Below, one piece after another: positions 1 through 10,763 of a stretch of DNA of 64,000 nucleotides; within the stretch, counting starts at the first letter, position 1, and each line of letters begins with the position of its first letter. Where the stretch lies: positions 1,134,501 to 1,198,500 of the forward strand of contig NC_060202.1 in NCBI RefSeq assembly GCF_020623625.1, in the 5' to 3' direction. The position numbers were made by a program, and so were the translations under genes. Below the pieces are notes generated by a model. The model saw only the letters and a list, made by a program, of their open reading frames with translations. It did not search any database and was not told the origin of the DNA. The DNA comes from Saccharomycodes ludwigii (lineage: Eukaryota > Ascomycota > Saccharomycetes > Saccharomycodales > Saccharomycodaceae).

Positions 1-25
1 TTTCTTTTCTTTTCTTTTCTTTTCT
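1..25. repeat. TTTCT pentamer microsatellite
   Basis: Five tandem copies of TTTCT open the window and run into further pyrimidine-rich DNA. On the + strand this lies about 180 bp before the ICE2 start codon. Pyrimidine tracts are common in yeast promoters; no specific function is inferred. Confidence 0.8.
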
Positions 26-203
26 CTCCGTCCTTTCCTTTGTTTTCATCAAATTAGAAAAAAAAAAGAGAGATACAAAACCCTTCTTTCACTATTAATA
101 ACAATCACAATTCATTATAAATAAAATACAATTAAAAACAAACATCAGTTATTAATCAACCCAAGATATTCAAACAAAAGAATAAGAAAAAAAAATAAAT
201 CAA

Positions 204-2252
204 ATGTTATCTAATAGTATTTGCCAGAGTCTTAGGGTATTAATTACAGTAGCCTATTTAATATTCCTAATATTAACTATACCCATTTCTTTCCAGGTTG
301 GTGGAGTATCCTGTGGGTTGGCATTTACAGTTACCCTATTCAATTTATATTTTATATCAACAACAATAAAATTAAGATTATTTGATAGTAAAAGTACCAA
401 CAACTTTTATCAAATTTTGTATTATTTACAACACCTTTCTATCCCATCCTTGCTTTTCATTTTCATTAATATCTACAGCGAGAACAAAAATATCACCACC
501 AATAATAATGAAACTATTTTCTCAAAACTTTGGTCTATTTATTTGAAATTTTCGGTCATTCCCTGGAAATTTGTTTTAATTCATTCAACACCGTATTTTA
601 CTTTATTGGAAGGCATATTTACCATTTTAGCTATTCAAACCATAGGCCAGGCCTATAAATGGTTAAATAGACCATCAGCTGCTGCTCTTTCTACTGTCCC
701 AAAAGATAATCACAACAAGGGTAGTGATATAATTAATCATAGCAACCGTACTGATGATAAAAATAGGAATAATAGTAGTGATAAAGAGTTACTGCTTTCT
801 TCTAATACCAATAATGAAACTGTTTTGGAAGAAGGTGAAGAGGAAAATTTTATTAAAAATAGCGATATCAAAGAAGTTGATTATGAATTAACTAAAAGCA
901 TTAGCAGAAACAGTACCGCCGATCAAGATAATATGGATCTTGATGATGATGGTGATGATGATGATGATGATGATGCATCTGTTTCCGATTCGGATAGTAT
1001 AATCAGCAGCAGCTCAACCAGTGCTGATAAAAGTTCTGCATGGAGCATAGCGGGTTTAATGTTTAGTGCAGGAATAATCACATGTTCACTCTATTATTTA
1101 TATAAAATATATGCTACACCCAATTTTAACCTAAGTGTAATCGAGGCAACTTTGGTTGGTTTTACATTCAGCTTAGTTTGTGGGATTGGATTATACGGAA
1201 TCATCAGTAGTAAAGGCTCATCTGTGGAAAGTTCTCTTTTATTCGCCTATATCATAAGATGTATCTATGAAATTAGCCCGGAACTAAGCGATGTTGCAAT
1301 GAGTGGTATTTTACAAGTAATTCAGGATTCTTGGCAGCAAGTTTCTATATCTGTTGATCTTCCGTCCATATTAACCTCCTATTATTCTGTATCAGCTAGT
1401 ACATTGTCACCATCTATAGTAGTTGGCGGTCATGAACTTATAGATATGTTTACTAATACGGTCCGAAATATTATTAAGGAGGGCAAGTTTTCTACAACGG
1501 GTAACAATACCACATTTTCCAATACAATGTTTGCTACAGTTTCCAATCACTTGAAATTTTTCTATCAATATTATATTATTAGGATATACACATATATACA
1601 AATGTTTACAACGAGGTTATTCCCCAGAAGCTTAAATGGTATAAGTAAGATATTCTTCAAAATGGCCAAAGAAAGCATAACGCCTGCAATTTTAATGAAT
1701 TTAACGTTTAGGTTATTAGTCTATTATTTAGCAACAAGAATTATACCAGTAATACAAAGAAAAAAACAGCAAGAATTTGCCAAATTGCAGTTGCAATTGC
1801 AGGAACAACAGCAAGAAAAATTTGAAGATGATGACAGCGATGTCGATATATTTAGTAGTAATAATAATAGTTCTGGGATTACTTCCAATGACAGCAATGT
1901 AGAAACGGTGATAATAAATCAGGAAGAAGGCGAAGCCAAAGAATTAAGGATACGGCAATGTAAACCTAATAATAGCATACCGAGTAATAACAGTGTGACA
2001 TCCTCTTTTTCTATTATGAATTTAATATATTGGTATAGCCCATGCATTTTAATTGCAATGTACACGCATTTGATAATTCAATATTCTAAAAACACTGATA
2101 TAGATAAAACCTTTTGTATATGGGGATGTTTTGGTGCTAACACCTCTTTACAGAACAAAAGCGACAAGATTATCATAGATTCTTGGGCCTTTTGGAATTG
2201 GTGTAATATATTTTGCTCATTGTTGTTATATGCTTTAGAGTTGAAAAATTAA
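204..2252 (+). CDS. ICE2: Ice2-type integral ER membrane protein
   Basis: Multi-spanning ER membrane protein. S. cerevisiae Ice2 is known for roles in cortical ER inheritance and ER membrane/lipid homeostasis. The match rests on remembered family segments: the N-terminal LTIPISFQVGG stretch with CGLAFTVTLF, the STPYFTLLEG and FTILAIQ segments, CEISPEL-like RCIYEISPELS, and the C-terminal YWYSPCILIAMYTHLI and WAFWNWCNIFC. At 682 residues it is clearly longer than the roughly 490 of S. cerevisiae Ice2. The extra length is mainly a hydrophilic, acidic Asn/Ser/Asp loop at about residues 165-280, with a run of Asp near 250-258, and a second hydrophilic loop around 525-605. The start codon opens directly into the conserved N-terminus. 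The next gene lies 1.56 kb away, so no shared promoter is apparent. In S. cerevisiae the ortholog is YIL090W; its orientation relative to the main block is not conserved here. Confidence 0.9.
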   Translation: MLSNSICQSLRVLITVAYLIFLILTIPISFQVGGVSCGLAFTVTLFNLYFISTTIKLRLFDSKSTNNFYQILYYLQHLSIPSLLFIFINIYSENKNITTNNNETIFSKLWSIYLKFSVIPWKFVLIHSTPYFTLLEGIFTILAIQTIGQAYKWLNRPSAAALSTVPKDNHNKGSDIINHSNRTDDKNRNNSSDKELLLSSNTNNETVLEEGEEENFIKNSDIKEVDYELTKSISRNSTADQDNMDLDDDGDDDDDDDASVSDSDSIISSSSTSADKSSAWSIAGLMFSAGIITCSLYYLYKIYATPNFNLSVIEATLVGFTFSLVCGIGLYGIISSKGSSVESSLLFAYIIRCIYEISPELSDVAMSGILQVIQDSWQQVSISVDLPSILTSYYSVSASTLSPSIVVGGHELIDMFTNTVRNIIKEGKFSTTGNNTTFSNTMFATVSNHLKFFYQYYIIRIYTYIQMFTTRLFPRSLNGISKIFFKMAKESITPAILMNLTFRLLVYYLATRIIPVIQRKKQQEFAKLQLQLQEQQQEKFEDDDSDVDIFSSNNNSSGITSNDSNVETVIINQEEGEAKELRIRQCKPNNSIPSNNSVTSSFSIMNLIYWYSPCILIAMYTHLIIQYSKNTDIDKTFCIWGCFGANTSLQNKSDKIIIDSWAFWNWCNIFCSLLLYALELKN

Positions 2253-2291
2253 GTTTTTTTTTTTCCTTTTTTTTTTTTTTTTTCCTTTTTT

Positions 2292-2322
<31 letters not shown>

Positions 2323-3812
2323 GATATATATATATATATATATTATATACTAGCTGCAACCAAGTGACACAACCCATATTTGTATACAATAAAACGTCTA
2401 TCCTCTCTTTTACATTATCGCACTTCCGATACATGTTAGTAAGTACTCACCAGCTTAAAGTTCACTGCTTTAAACAAATTAGTAGAGTACTTGCGAGTAA
2501 TTGATTAGCACACTTATATAACCAAAGTTCCTAATTGAAAACTCATTTTTTTTTTTTTACAACTTTAAAAATACAAAAGATTTAAGACAAAAATAAAAAA
2601 TAAATCAGAGTTAAATAATAGCAAGTCTCGTCCTTATCTAAAAATATAGTTTGATTGTTCTTAGACTCTGAGCTTGACTCTATGTTGCATTGAAAATCTC
2701 ATCACGTTTATTCATTTATTTATTTTAAAAAAAGCATGGTATAACAATTAACAAATTATAACACTAGTGTTTAAAAAAAAAAAAAATTAAATTAAAAATA
2801 AAATTGTTCAGTTCGGCACATGTGACTATGCATGTATAGCGTAGTTTATTATAATAATTTCAATTATAATATGATACCTATAACAAACTGTAATAAAGTA
2901 ATAATAATATTATTATTTTGAAGTCCATGGACCAAAGAAAATAAGCTCCATTGAGTTAATCCATTGAGTTGCAGAGTACTAATGACTATACAAACCAAAT
3001 GAATCAATCGTCATAACTATGGTTTAATCAAGTTTTAATTGATCAATACCGAAAGGGTAATAAATAACCTGTACACTCCAAACACTTTACTATTTGAAGA
3101 AGGTAACAAAAAAAATACATATTAAATATATATATTTCTTGTTATTGAGTTGATTTAAAAACTATGTTCTAAAAATTAGGAGATAAACAATATTAATACT
3201 GCTCACCCTAGCATTAAAAGACAAATGAATTTTTAAATCTCAATACGATTTCCGCATATGAACCCGGTGGGAGACTTTCAACCCAAAGCTAGTAATAGTT
3301 AAAACTTTTCATAACTTTATAGTGTAAGCTTCGAATAGACGATTCTTAAGGTCATGGACTTGAGGCCATTCGTAAAGCTATGAGAAGATTAAAAATTAAG
3401 AATGTACATGTTCGAAAGGAAATTTAAAACATCAAATTGTTGTATAAGGACATAAAATGTGTGTCTATATATATAATTTATAAAACTTTTATAAAAAAAA
3501 AAAAAAAAAAAAATTAACTAAAAATAAATAAAAATAAAAATTAAAAATGTAAAAAAAAAAATTGATTTTGAACGTTCATATAAAAAACGTTTAGGGCATT
3601 TTTTTTTTTTTTTGTCTTATAATCTAAATCATATTTCTATTAATCGAATTTTGATTACAAGTTGGAAAAAAAAAAAAAAAATAAAAAAAAAAAAAACTCC
3701 TTAATTATGAATGTATATGAGCCTTCATATAATAACCGACAATTTAAAAATCAAGACCAAAAAAAGGAAATAACAAAATTGTCAATATTCTGCTGTAACA
3801 AATATACAAAAT
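2253..3812. other. long gene-free stretch between ICE2 and SSN8
   Basis: No convincing gene was found in about 1.56 kb. Directly after ICE2 there is a long poly(T) tract, then a (TA)n run near 2322-2350 that could serve as 3'-end processing signals. The part from about 2600 to 3450 is less homopolymeric and contains a small GC-richer islet (about 3245-3300, with TGAACCCGG at 3259-3267). A 25-codon open frame at 3350-3427 has no start codon at its beginning. The last 350 bp before SSN8 are dominated by poly(A)/poly(T). A decayed gene or a non-coding RNA cannot be excluded. Confidence 0.6.
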
Positions 3813-4040
3813 ATGTCTGCCAGTTATTGGACCTCCACTCAAAGGCATAAATGGACATTTACCAAACAACAATTAGCAAGAGAGAGAAGTAGGTTATGGG
3901 CATTAGAAAGTCAACTATTTCCACAAGGTTTAACAATAACCATGGTCAACAACAGTAGTAATAGTACTGCTAATGATGCCAATAAAGGCCTAAATAATAA
4001 TACAAATAGTGATTCTACCTCTATCACCAATAATAGTAAC

Positions 4041-4101
<61 letters not shown>

Positions 4102-4892
4102 GCACTAGCACTAGTACTAACAACACAACCCCAAAAATAATCACCAAAAATATTTCCATATTAAGTAAAGATTTGCATTATGATAGAGATTATAATTTAA
4201 GAATATATTCCTATTTTTTGTTGATGAAATTAGGCAGAAGATTAAATATAAGGCAATATGCCATTTCGACAGCAAATATATATTTATCACGTTTTTTGTT
4301 AAAAGTATCGGTCAGAGAAGTAAACATATACTTACTAGTTACCACCTGTATATATTTAAGCTGCAAAGTAGAAGAATGCCCTTTACATATTAGAACATTA
4401 GTTAATGAAGCTAGATCACATTGGCCTGAATTTGTGCCATCTGATCCCACAAAAGTTACTGAATTTGAATTTTACTTGATTGAGGAATTGCAGAGCTATT
4501 TAATAGTGCATCATCCGTATAATTCCTTGGAACAAGTGACAAAGGTGTTTAACGCTGGAGATGATGAAGTTTGCAATAGGTTAAGTACTGATGATTATCA
4601 AAATGCCTGGTCTTTAATTAATGATAGTTATATAACGGATGTTCATCTATTATATCCACCACATATTATTGCAATTGCATGTCTATATATCTCTATAACC
4701 GCCAAGAATAACACAGTTTCCAACACACCACTAGTGAGTAAGTTTGAACTTTTTTTAAGTGAGAGTATGATTGATTTAGATGAATTAAAGGAATGCATTG
4801 AGGAAATGTTACGATTATATGACCATTGGGAGAAATACAACGAACATTGGATTAGGTATTTGTTATATCATGTGTATTTGGTTAAAAGATAG
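3813..4892 (+). CDS. SSN8: Cyclin C of the Mediator kinase module (Ssn8/Srb11)
   Basis: C-type cyclin that partners the Cdk8 kinase (Ssn3) in the Mediator CDK module and regulates RNA polymerase II transcription; stress-dependent loss of cyclin C is known in yeast. The N-terminus MSASYWTSTQRHKW followed by LARERSRLWALESQLFPQGL is the family signature. The cyclin fold follows from DLHYDRDYNLRIY, with LGRRLNIRQYAISTANIYLSRFL near residue 140-160 and KVEECP near 184, then YLIVHHPYNSLE and WSLINDSYITDVHLLYPPHIIA. An Asn/Ser/Thr-rich insert of about 75 residues, encoded largely by AAT repeats, separates the N-terminal helix from the cyclin box and explains why it is longer (359 residues) than the S. 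cerevisiae protein. An upstream overlapping reading frame from 3662 looks like an A-rich chance frame, so the first ATG at the family N-terminus was kept. Confidence 0.95.
4039..4100 (+). repeat. AAT trinucleotide run coding poly-Asn in SSN8
   Basis: A nearly pure AAT/AAC run encodes about 20 Asn in the insert of cyclin C. Near-identity of the codons points to replication slippage and probable length polymorphism. Confidence 0.9.
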
Positions 4893-5723
4893 GATGCATG
4901 TATTATTTCTTCAAAAAGGGAACTATTACTGGCTCCTGTCGTACCATGAGGTTCTATCCCCGTGTGATTCTCTACTGTTTCTAACTTGCATAAAAGGGGA
5001 TTGTGGAATTAAAACTACTCAACTGGCCATTTTAATATGCGAGGTAATAGACCTAAATAGTACCTAGAAATGAATGTATCGGCTAGGTTAAAGAACGAAA
5101 CAAATCATACAGTAAATATAATTTGCTGCAGGTTTACTGCGGATTGTAGATGGATTTGTTATTATGAACTACCAATTAGGAAAACAAAAGGTTCAAAAAT
5201 AATTATTGTTATCTAATAGTATTATACGACCTTAATATTGCATGCAAGAAAGTAAGAAAGAAAGAAAGCAAGCAAAAAAAAAAAAAAAAAGTTTTCCACG
5301 TAGGATATTATTAAAAAGCGTCGACCCAAAATTAAAGAAACGATCAAGAAATTATCTATTTATTATTGGTAAAAACTTATGGATAATGGTCACCTTGCAA
5401 GTGTCTGAAACACTTATTAAAGAATTCTATATCTAAGTTCCTTTGGAAAGTTTTAAATATCATTATTGTATTTTGACATTTTTCCCTTAATAATAGATGC
5501 AGGTTTACACTTAGTAATTGTTATTATATGCGTATTATTCATCTATTGGAGTTGGTAGGTAAAAAAGTGTGTTATAGTACCATGAAATGATATTTAGATT
5601 TGGCTAACATTTGCAAACACACATAAGCGTATATATAGATATAGTTATAGATATTGATTAAGTGAATAATTTTGAGTAAAATAGCATATTTCAAATAAAT
5701 TATGATATGTATGAATATTAAAG

Positions 5724-5757
5724 TGAACCCGGGAAGCGTGGGATGGGTTTCCCGGTG
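5724..5757. other. GC-rich islet able to form a hairpin
   Basis: In very AT-rich DNA this stretch can fold with CCGGGAA (5729-5735) pairing TTCCCGG (5749-5755) around a 13-base G-rich loop. It shares TGAACCCGG with a second islet at 3259-3267 on the other side of SSN8. Function unknown; candidate structured RNA or relic. Confidence 0.4.
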
Positions 5758-5961
5758 AAACTGCATCTAAACTATCGGATATAAATAAAGTGTTGTTGTT
5801 TTAATAATATAAACTTTTAACTTTCCAAGGCAACATTTCTGTGGAAGCAATGATTTAAACGTTGAATTCGGTAATATAACACCTAATAATAAAATAGGAG
5901 GGAAAATAAAATAAAATAAAATAAAAAAAGCGGGTAGAAGCTAACAGAAAATGATTCGTGT

Positions 5962-5998
<37 letters not shown>

Positions 5999-6022
5999 TT
6001 TATTTTAATTACATAATCTTTT

Positions 6023-6030
6023 TTACGTAA
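6023..6030. promoter_or_regulatory. candidate bZIP site (TTACGTAA) upstream of NCE103
   Basis: The palindrome TTACGTAA lies about 540 bp before the NCE103 start. In yeasts NCE103 expression responds to CO2 through the bZIP regulator Cst6/Rca1, whose sites contain TGACGT/TTACGT cores. The match to a bZIP core is seen; that this protein binds it is inference, and the distance is large. Confidence 0.3.
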
Positions 6031-6568
6031 CAACAACCTTACCTCCCAATGTGTTTGTCACACAGTTTCTCAACAAAAGAAAAAAGCGACTTGTCATTAT
6101 TTTTTTTCTGTTATTTGTTCATATTTCGCACTCTAAAAATACCGTGTAAACTTGATGATCTCACTACTTAATTAAAAAAAAAAAAAATGAAATCATCGTC
6201 AACAATTATAAATAAGTAATAAACCCACAACAATGAAGTAATATCAATGATTAATGAAGTAATACAAATGAACTAATTAAAAAAAAAAAAAAAAAAAAAA
6301 AATATCAAAAAGAAGAAAAATTTAAAGCAATATCTCTTTTATTAAGATATATAATAGCTTGACCAAGATTAAATATCTGATATTTCAAAAGAGTTACTGA
6401 TTTCTTCTAACTTAATCTTATTTTTAAAGTCCTTGTCTAATATTCTTTTCTAAAAATCTTAAAAATACAACAAATAACTTAAAATAGCAAACCAAAAGCG
6501 ATTTTAATTAGAAAATCTAATAACAAACAATAGAAGTTAAATCATAGTTACCAATATATATATATATA

Positions 6569-7207
6569 ATGTCCCCAGTTAGTACTGCTTCAACTCCATT
6601 CACACTATCCCCTGAATCTACTATTGATGATTATTTAGAAACCAACAAAAAATGGTCTCAATCAATGACAAAAATACATCCTACTCTATTCACCCATTAT
6701 AACGGAGAAGGTCAAACTCCACACACCTTGTTTATAGGATGTGGTGATTCAAGATATAACGAAGATTGCTTTGGTGTTGTCCCCGGTGAAGTTTTCAGTT
6801 TAAAGATAATAGGGAATGTAATTAACCCTAATGATGGTGTTTCAATGGCGACATTAGAATTTGCAATTAACGTTTTAAAAATACACAAGGTAGTGATGGT
6901 AGGGCATACCGATTGTGGTGCTATACAAACTTGTATGGATAAATCTAAGAGAGACTCTCTGCCTCATGTCGGATGTGAGCATTTATACCATTATTTAAGT
7001 GACCTTAACGAACTGTGTGAATTGGAAAAGGATAACTTGACCAAAACTAAAAATAGAAAAGAACAAGTTAAACACATGGGAATTCAAAATGTTAAAAGAC
7101 AAGTTGGGAAATTGAGAAGATTAGGAGTTGTTAGTAATAATAAAGAAGTTGAAGTGTATGGTTTGCTGTACAATGTTGACTCTGGTTTATTAGAGAAAGT
7201 TTGTTAA
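6569..7207 (+). CDS. NCE103: Beta-class carbonic anhydrase
   Basis: Zinc enzyme that interconverts CO2 and bicarbonate, supplying bicarbonate for carboxylation reactions when yeast grow in ambient air. The beta-class signature is complete: Cys58 with the Asp60/Arg62 dyad in CGDSRYNE, and His113 and Cys116 in VGHTDCGA, give the Cys-His-Cys zinc ligands and the catalytic Asp-Arg pair. The body reads VPGEVFSLKIIGNV and SMATLEFAINVLKIHKVVMV as in fungal Nce103. The length (212 residues) is close to the S. cerevisiae protein, and no mitochondrial presequence is evident. It stands alone with about 1.7 kb of gene-free DNA upstream. Its orientation relative to the rest of the block differs from S. 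cerevisiae YNL036W, so a local inversion or rearrangement is likely at this end of the window. Confidence 0.96.
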   Translation: MSPVSTASTPFTLSPESTIDDYLETNKKWSQSMTKIHPTLFTHYNGEGQTPHTLFIGCGDSRYNEDCFGVVPGEVFSLKIIGNVINPNDGVSMATLEFAINVLKIHKVVMVGHTDCGAIQTCMDKSKRDSLPHVGCEHLYHYLSDLNELCELEKDNLTKTKNRKEQVKHMGIQNVKRQVGKLRRLGVVSNNKEVEVYGLLYNVDSGLLEKVC

Positions 7208-7866
7208 CTTTATTGTCATTAAAAAGCTACATACACTTTCATATTTAACGTTGATATTTATTGTTATCAGAATGTATATATATATGTGTGTATGTGTATT
7301 ACGGATAACTAATTATAATATACCCAAATATAGTTACATTTTATATTTTATTTATATGTGTATAGTCATTAGTTCGGCGGTTAAATTACTTTTTTAGGTA
7401 ATCAGGTAGATTTCCATTATGTAATATTAATATTAATATTCGATTTCTCCGATTTATTTATCATTATTAATTCCTCTAAGGTTATTTGCTTGTAAGCCTA
7501 TACATATCTATGTTAGAAATTGCTGTAGAGCGGAGTTAATGGCTGAAAGAAAAAAATAAAATTGTTTCTGCTTTTTATGATATAAATAATAGAATAAAAA
7601 TAATGTTTCCGCATTACCCCGCAATACAATTTTTATTATTGTTATCATTATGCCTTTTTTTTATTATTCAAAAGAAAAAAAAAAAAAAAAAAAAAAAAAA
7701 ATATCTATATATAGGAAATTATCAAGTGGCGCGCTATAATAAACAATAATAATAACATTACTATTTTTACCCACAAAGGCAAAGAAACAAGGAATAAAAT
7801 CTATACTATATAGCTTGTGACAAGAGGATAAGTAAAAAGTTATAAAAAATTATAAAAAAAAAGATG

Positions 7867-7897
<31 letters not shown>

Positions 7898-7996
7898 TGA
7901 ATTGTTTTCTTTTTGCCATATTTGTATAACTTATTTCTATGCAATAATAAGATCAAAAGAAAAGAAAGTAAGATAAATCAATAATAACAATAATAA
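7208..7996. other. gene-free stretch between NCE103 and XBP1
   Basis: Contains short TA runs after NCE103, a poly(A) tract near 7672-7700, the unusual GC-rich word GTGGCGCGC near 7726, and a (TA)n run near 7865-7891 upstream of XBP1. No coding or RNA gene seen. Confidence 0.6.
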
Positions 7997-9886
7997 ATGC
8001 CCAACGCTAACGGTAATAATAAAAATAAAAACAAAATTAAAATTAAATCAAAACATAAGAAAAAAAATAATAATAATACTAGTGATAATGATAAAACGTC
8101 TTGCAACTATCCTATCCATTTATCTCCATTGAACTTAAATACTAATGTCACTAACAATACCGAAAATAACCACACAACCAATTATATATATGATTTATTA
8201 AACAGAGATGTTTTTCTATTCGATAATAGTCAATACTACATGGAAAACCATAAAAATAATAATACTAAACTCAACTATATTAAGACCAAATTTAAAACAC
8301 AGAGTGCATCTCAATTTTACAAATTAAGTGGCATTAGTACAAATACAGACAACGTGATCAAAGGCGATATTCCACGTAATGAATTGCATTGTTTTCAATA
8401 TTCAATAGATGGTTTTATACAAAATAAGAGTGGTGATAGATTCCATTCAGCTAACCCTATAATTTGGGACTATGAAACTGGTTATGTCTTTTTTACCGGT
8501 ATTTGGAGACTATATCAGGATGCTATTAGGCATATAATGACGTTGTATGTAAAGAAAAATAGTATAAATGTTAACAATACCAAAATTACAAGCACACAAA
8601 AGGATTGCCACAAGGCTTGGCTAACTTTTAATAGTCAAATACAAAAGAAATTAAAATCACCATTTCAAATAATGAACTTTGGCACCAATAATGTTGGTAC
8701 TGATTCAGCCCCCACTGAATTGAGAGAACCTTACGCTTGGAAAAATTATGCAGATATTAATTGGAATAATGCTATTTCTAGTGATTTAGAGGAAGAGTTG
8801 TTAAAATTGAATCATGGCGATATCGATACTGTCGAGGTAGAACTAAATACCCTTATTCAGAGAATTAGAGGCGGTTTGATTAAAATTCAAGGGAGTTGGT
8901 TACCTTTCGAAATTTGTAAAGAGCTATGTTCAAGATTTTGTTATCCCATTAGGTACATTTTAACACCCATCTTTGGTCATGATTTCGTTCAAATATGCGA
9001 GCAATATCAAACCCAATACACCTGTGATAAGGATATTTATATCGCCAGTGAAATATTATTTGGGTTTAGGAGCAGTGGTTGTATGACTGTCAGTAATAAT
9101 ATTAAAACGATTAATAATAGCAATCATCCTGCTTTATGCGCCGTTGATGTAAATAATAATACTAAAAATTTGAATAGCAAAAGAAGATTGCTCGGTAGCA
9201 ATCTTACTACTCACAAAAATAGTATTGTGAGAAATGCCAAAAATACTAAATATTCAATTGTAAAACCGTTAGTGTTACCAAAATTATCGCCTACTATTCC
9301 TAAAGAATGGGTCGATACTGTTCCCAATACTTTCATTAAGCCACATTTTTATAATTCAAAGAAATTTAGGTATAAATACAACCCTATTGCAGCTAATAAT
9401 TATAACGCAGGTAGTCCTAACGGTACTAAGCGGAGCGTTAATAATAGTGCTTCAGAAGTCTTGATGACCAGGGATGTAAACTCAGAAATTTTATTTCCTA
9501 TTAATTTTACAAGGAGATCCAGATCTAACTTGGATGCTATTACTACTTCTAATGAATTATGGTTAAAAAATAAGCAAAATCCAATCCAACTATCCCAGTT
9601 TAGCAAGCATGGTACTAATACTACTAATAATAATAACTATAATTATAGTATTAATAATAATAGCAGATCTGATTCATTCAATAGTCATAATGATACCTCG
9701 CTATCTATTTTTGCAAATAATACCAATACCACCTTACCTTATTCTGCTGAAATATGGACAAAGCCAAGGGTTTTCCAAGCTATGTGTTATAATAACAACA
9801 ATAAAGTTGCAATACCAATTAAACAAAGCAATTTCAATGTTAACAATCCTTTTATTATATTGCCAGATTCAACAAACAAGAAATAA
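7997..9886 (+). CDS. XBP1: Xbp1-like transcriptional repressor (KilA-N/APSES-type DNA-binding)
   Basis: Likely ortholog of Xbp1, a stress-induced repressor related to the Swi4/Mbp1 DNA-binding family that acts in the nucleus during stress and quiescence. The conserved domain spans roughly residues 105-335. It includes HCFQYSIDGFI, NPIIWDYETGYVFFTGIWRLYQD, an RIRGG-IKIQGSWLPFEICKELCSRFCYPIRY segment starting near 291, and LTPIFGHDF. The remaining N- and C-terminal parts are basic or Asn-rich and low in complexity, so only the central domain identifies it. The length of 629 is near the roughly 650 of S. cerevisiae Xbp1. Position and strand next to COG6 and DPH1 fit YIL101C in the ancestral order, which strengthens an assignment otherwise made from one domain. 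Confidence 0.86.
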   Translation: MPNANGNNKNKNKIKIKSKHKKKNNNNTSDNDKTSCNYPIHLSPLNLNTNVTNNTENNHTTNYIYDLLNRDVFLFDNSQYYMENHKNNNTKLNYIKTKFKTQSASQFYKLSGISTNTDNVIKGDIPRNELHCFQYSIDGFIQNKSGDRFHSANPIIWDYETGYVFFTGIWRLYQDAIRHIMTLYVKKNSINVNNTKITSTQKDCHKAWLTFNSQIQKKLKSPFQIMNFGTNNVGTDSAPTELREPYAWKNYADINWNNAISSDLEEELLKLNHGDIDTVEVELNTLIQRIRGGLIKIQGSWLPFEICKELCSRFCYPIRYILTPIFGHDFVQICEQYQTQYTCDKDIYIASEILFGFRSSGCMTVSNNIKTINNSNHPALCAVDVNNNTKNLNSKRRLLGSNLTTHKNSIVRNAKNTKYSIVKPLVLPKLSPTIPKEWVDTVPNTFIKPHFYNSKKFRYKYNPIAANNYNAGSPNGTKRSVNNSASEVLMTRDVNSEILFPINFTRRSRSNLDAITTSNELWLKNKQNPIQLSQFSKHGTNTTNNNNYNYSINNNSRSDSFNSHNDTSLSIFANNTNTTLPYSAEIWTKPRVFQAMCYNNNNKVAIPIKQSNFNVNNPFIILPDSTNKK

Positions 9887-9938
9887 CCAAGAAGGACAGA
9901 TTATGTTATATCTACAAAACAATTATTTTATGTTTCAG

Positions 9939-9974
<36 letters not shown>

Positions 9975-10763
9975 CTTTTCCTCTCTTTTACTTTATACTT
10001 TATACTTGCATGCAATATCAATTTTATTTTATCTTTATTAATTTTTTATTTTTTTTTTTTGCATATAAAAACAGTAAAGCATTTGATTCTTCTTTTACTT
10101 TATATTTACATACATCTATTGATAAGAACATACCCATAACGTATATTCTTTTATCCCTTTCTCTATTCCTCATTAGTAACAATTTACCTCAAATATGTTT
10201 TAGGTACTATACATTATCTTTGGGGGAAATATAAAGAAGAAAGGAAAAAAAAGTTATGAAAAGTTGTTTTTCTTTACATAAAATAACAAAACCCGCTTAG
10301 AATTTGTATGTTTGTTCGAATGTTACTGACATTTGATTATCAAATACGTCCGGGTATTGTATACATACATATATAAAGAATATATAAGTGAAAATGTCTT
10401 TTCTATTGTCAACATACAGCAGCTATTTTTGTTTTTTTTTTTTTTTTTTTTGTTTTTTATTGAAAATAAAACGTAAATATTTCTTAGCACAAATAATTCA
10501 TTCCATTATACATAAAAACGCCATTTCCAAATCAAGATTAAAAGTTTTATTTTGTATCATCACGGCTAAATATCATTGGGACGTCTTCAAATATAATTGC
10601 CAAATTATATGTACACTATCTGAGCAAGATTTATTTTTCCTACTTTCTTCAAGTGAAAAGAAAATTCAACTAGATATTATACTAACTATAAAAATTAATT
10701 AATATAGTATAATAAGAAGGAACAAAGAGTTCTACTATCATTAATAACCATATATAGATTACA
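9887..10763. other. gene-free stretch between XBP1 and COG6
   Basis: Begins with a long poly(T) tract (about 9942-9970) after XBP1 and holds further T-rich DNA with (TA)n words. A 104-codon reading frame at 10388-10702 starts with a Phe-rich stretch encoded by poly(T) and shows no known family; I treat it as chance. The last 60 bp lead into COG6. Confidence 0.55.

Larger units (their letters stand above)
4893..6568. other. long gene-free stretch between SSN8 and NCE103
   Basis: No convincing gene was found in about 1.68 kb. It contains an (AAAAT)n run near 5902-5927, a poly(T) tract near 5965-5992, a poly(A) tract just before 6302, a GC-rich hairpin-capable islet at 5724-5757 and a palindromic TTACGTAA at 6023-6030. 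The TATATATATA run just before the NCE103 start codon (about 6556-6568) belongs to its promoter or leader. Short A-rich reading frames here show no family features. Confidence 0.6.

Noticed and set aside
3350-3427. 25-codon open frame (LEAIRKAMRRLKIKN...) in the ICE2-SSN8 spacer
   Set aside because: Protein-like at first sight, but bounded by stops, lacking an initial Met and too short to tie to any family.
9609-10139. 176-codon hydrophobic frame overlapping the XBP1 end
   Set aside because: Out-of-frame reading of Asn-rich codons continuing into poly(T); Ile/Leu/Phe composition only.
10388-10702. 104-codon frame upstream of COG6
   Set aside because: Begins with Phe residues encoded by poly(T), has no recognisable domain and ends just before COG6; likely chance in AT-rich DNA.
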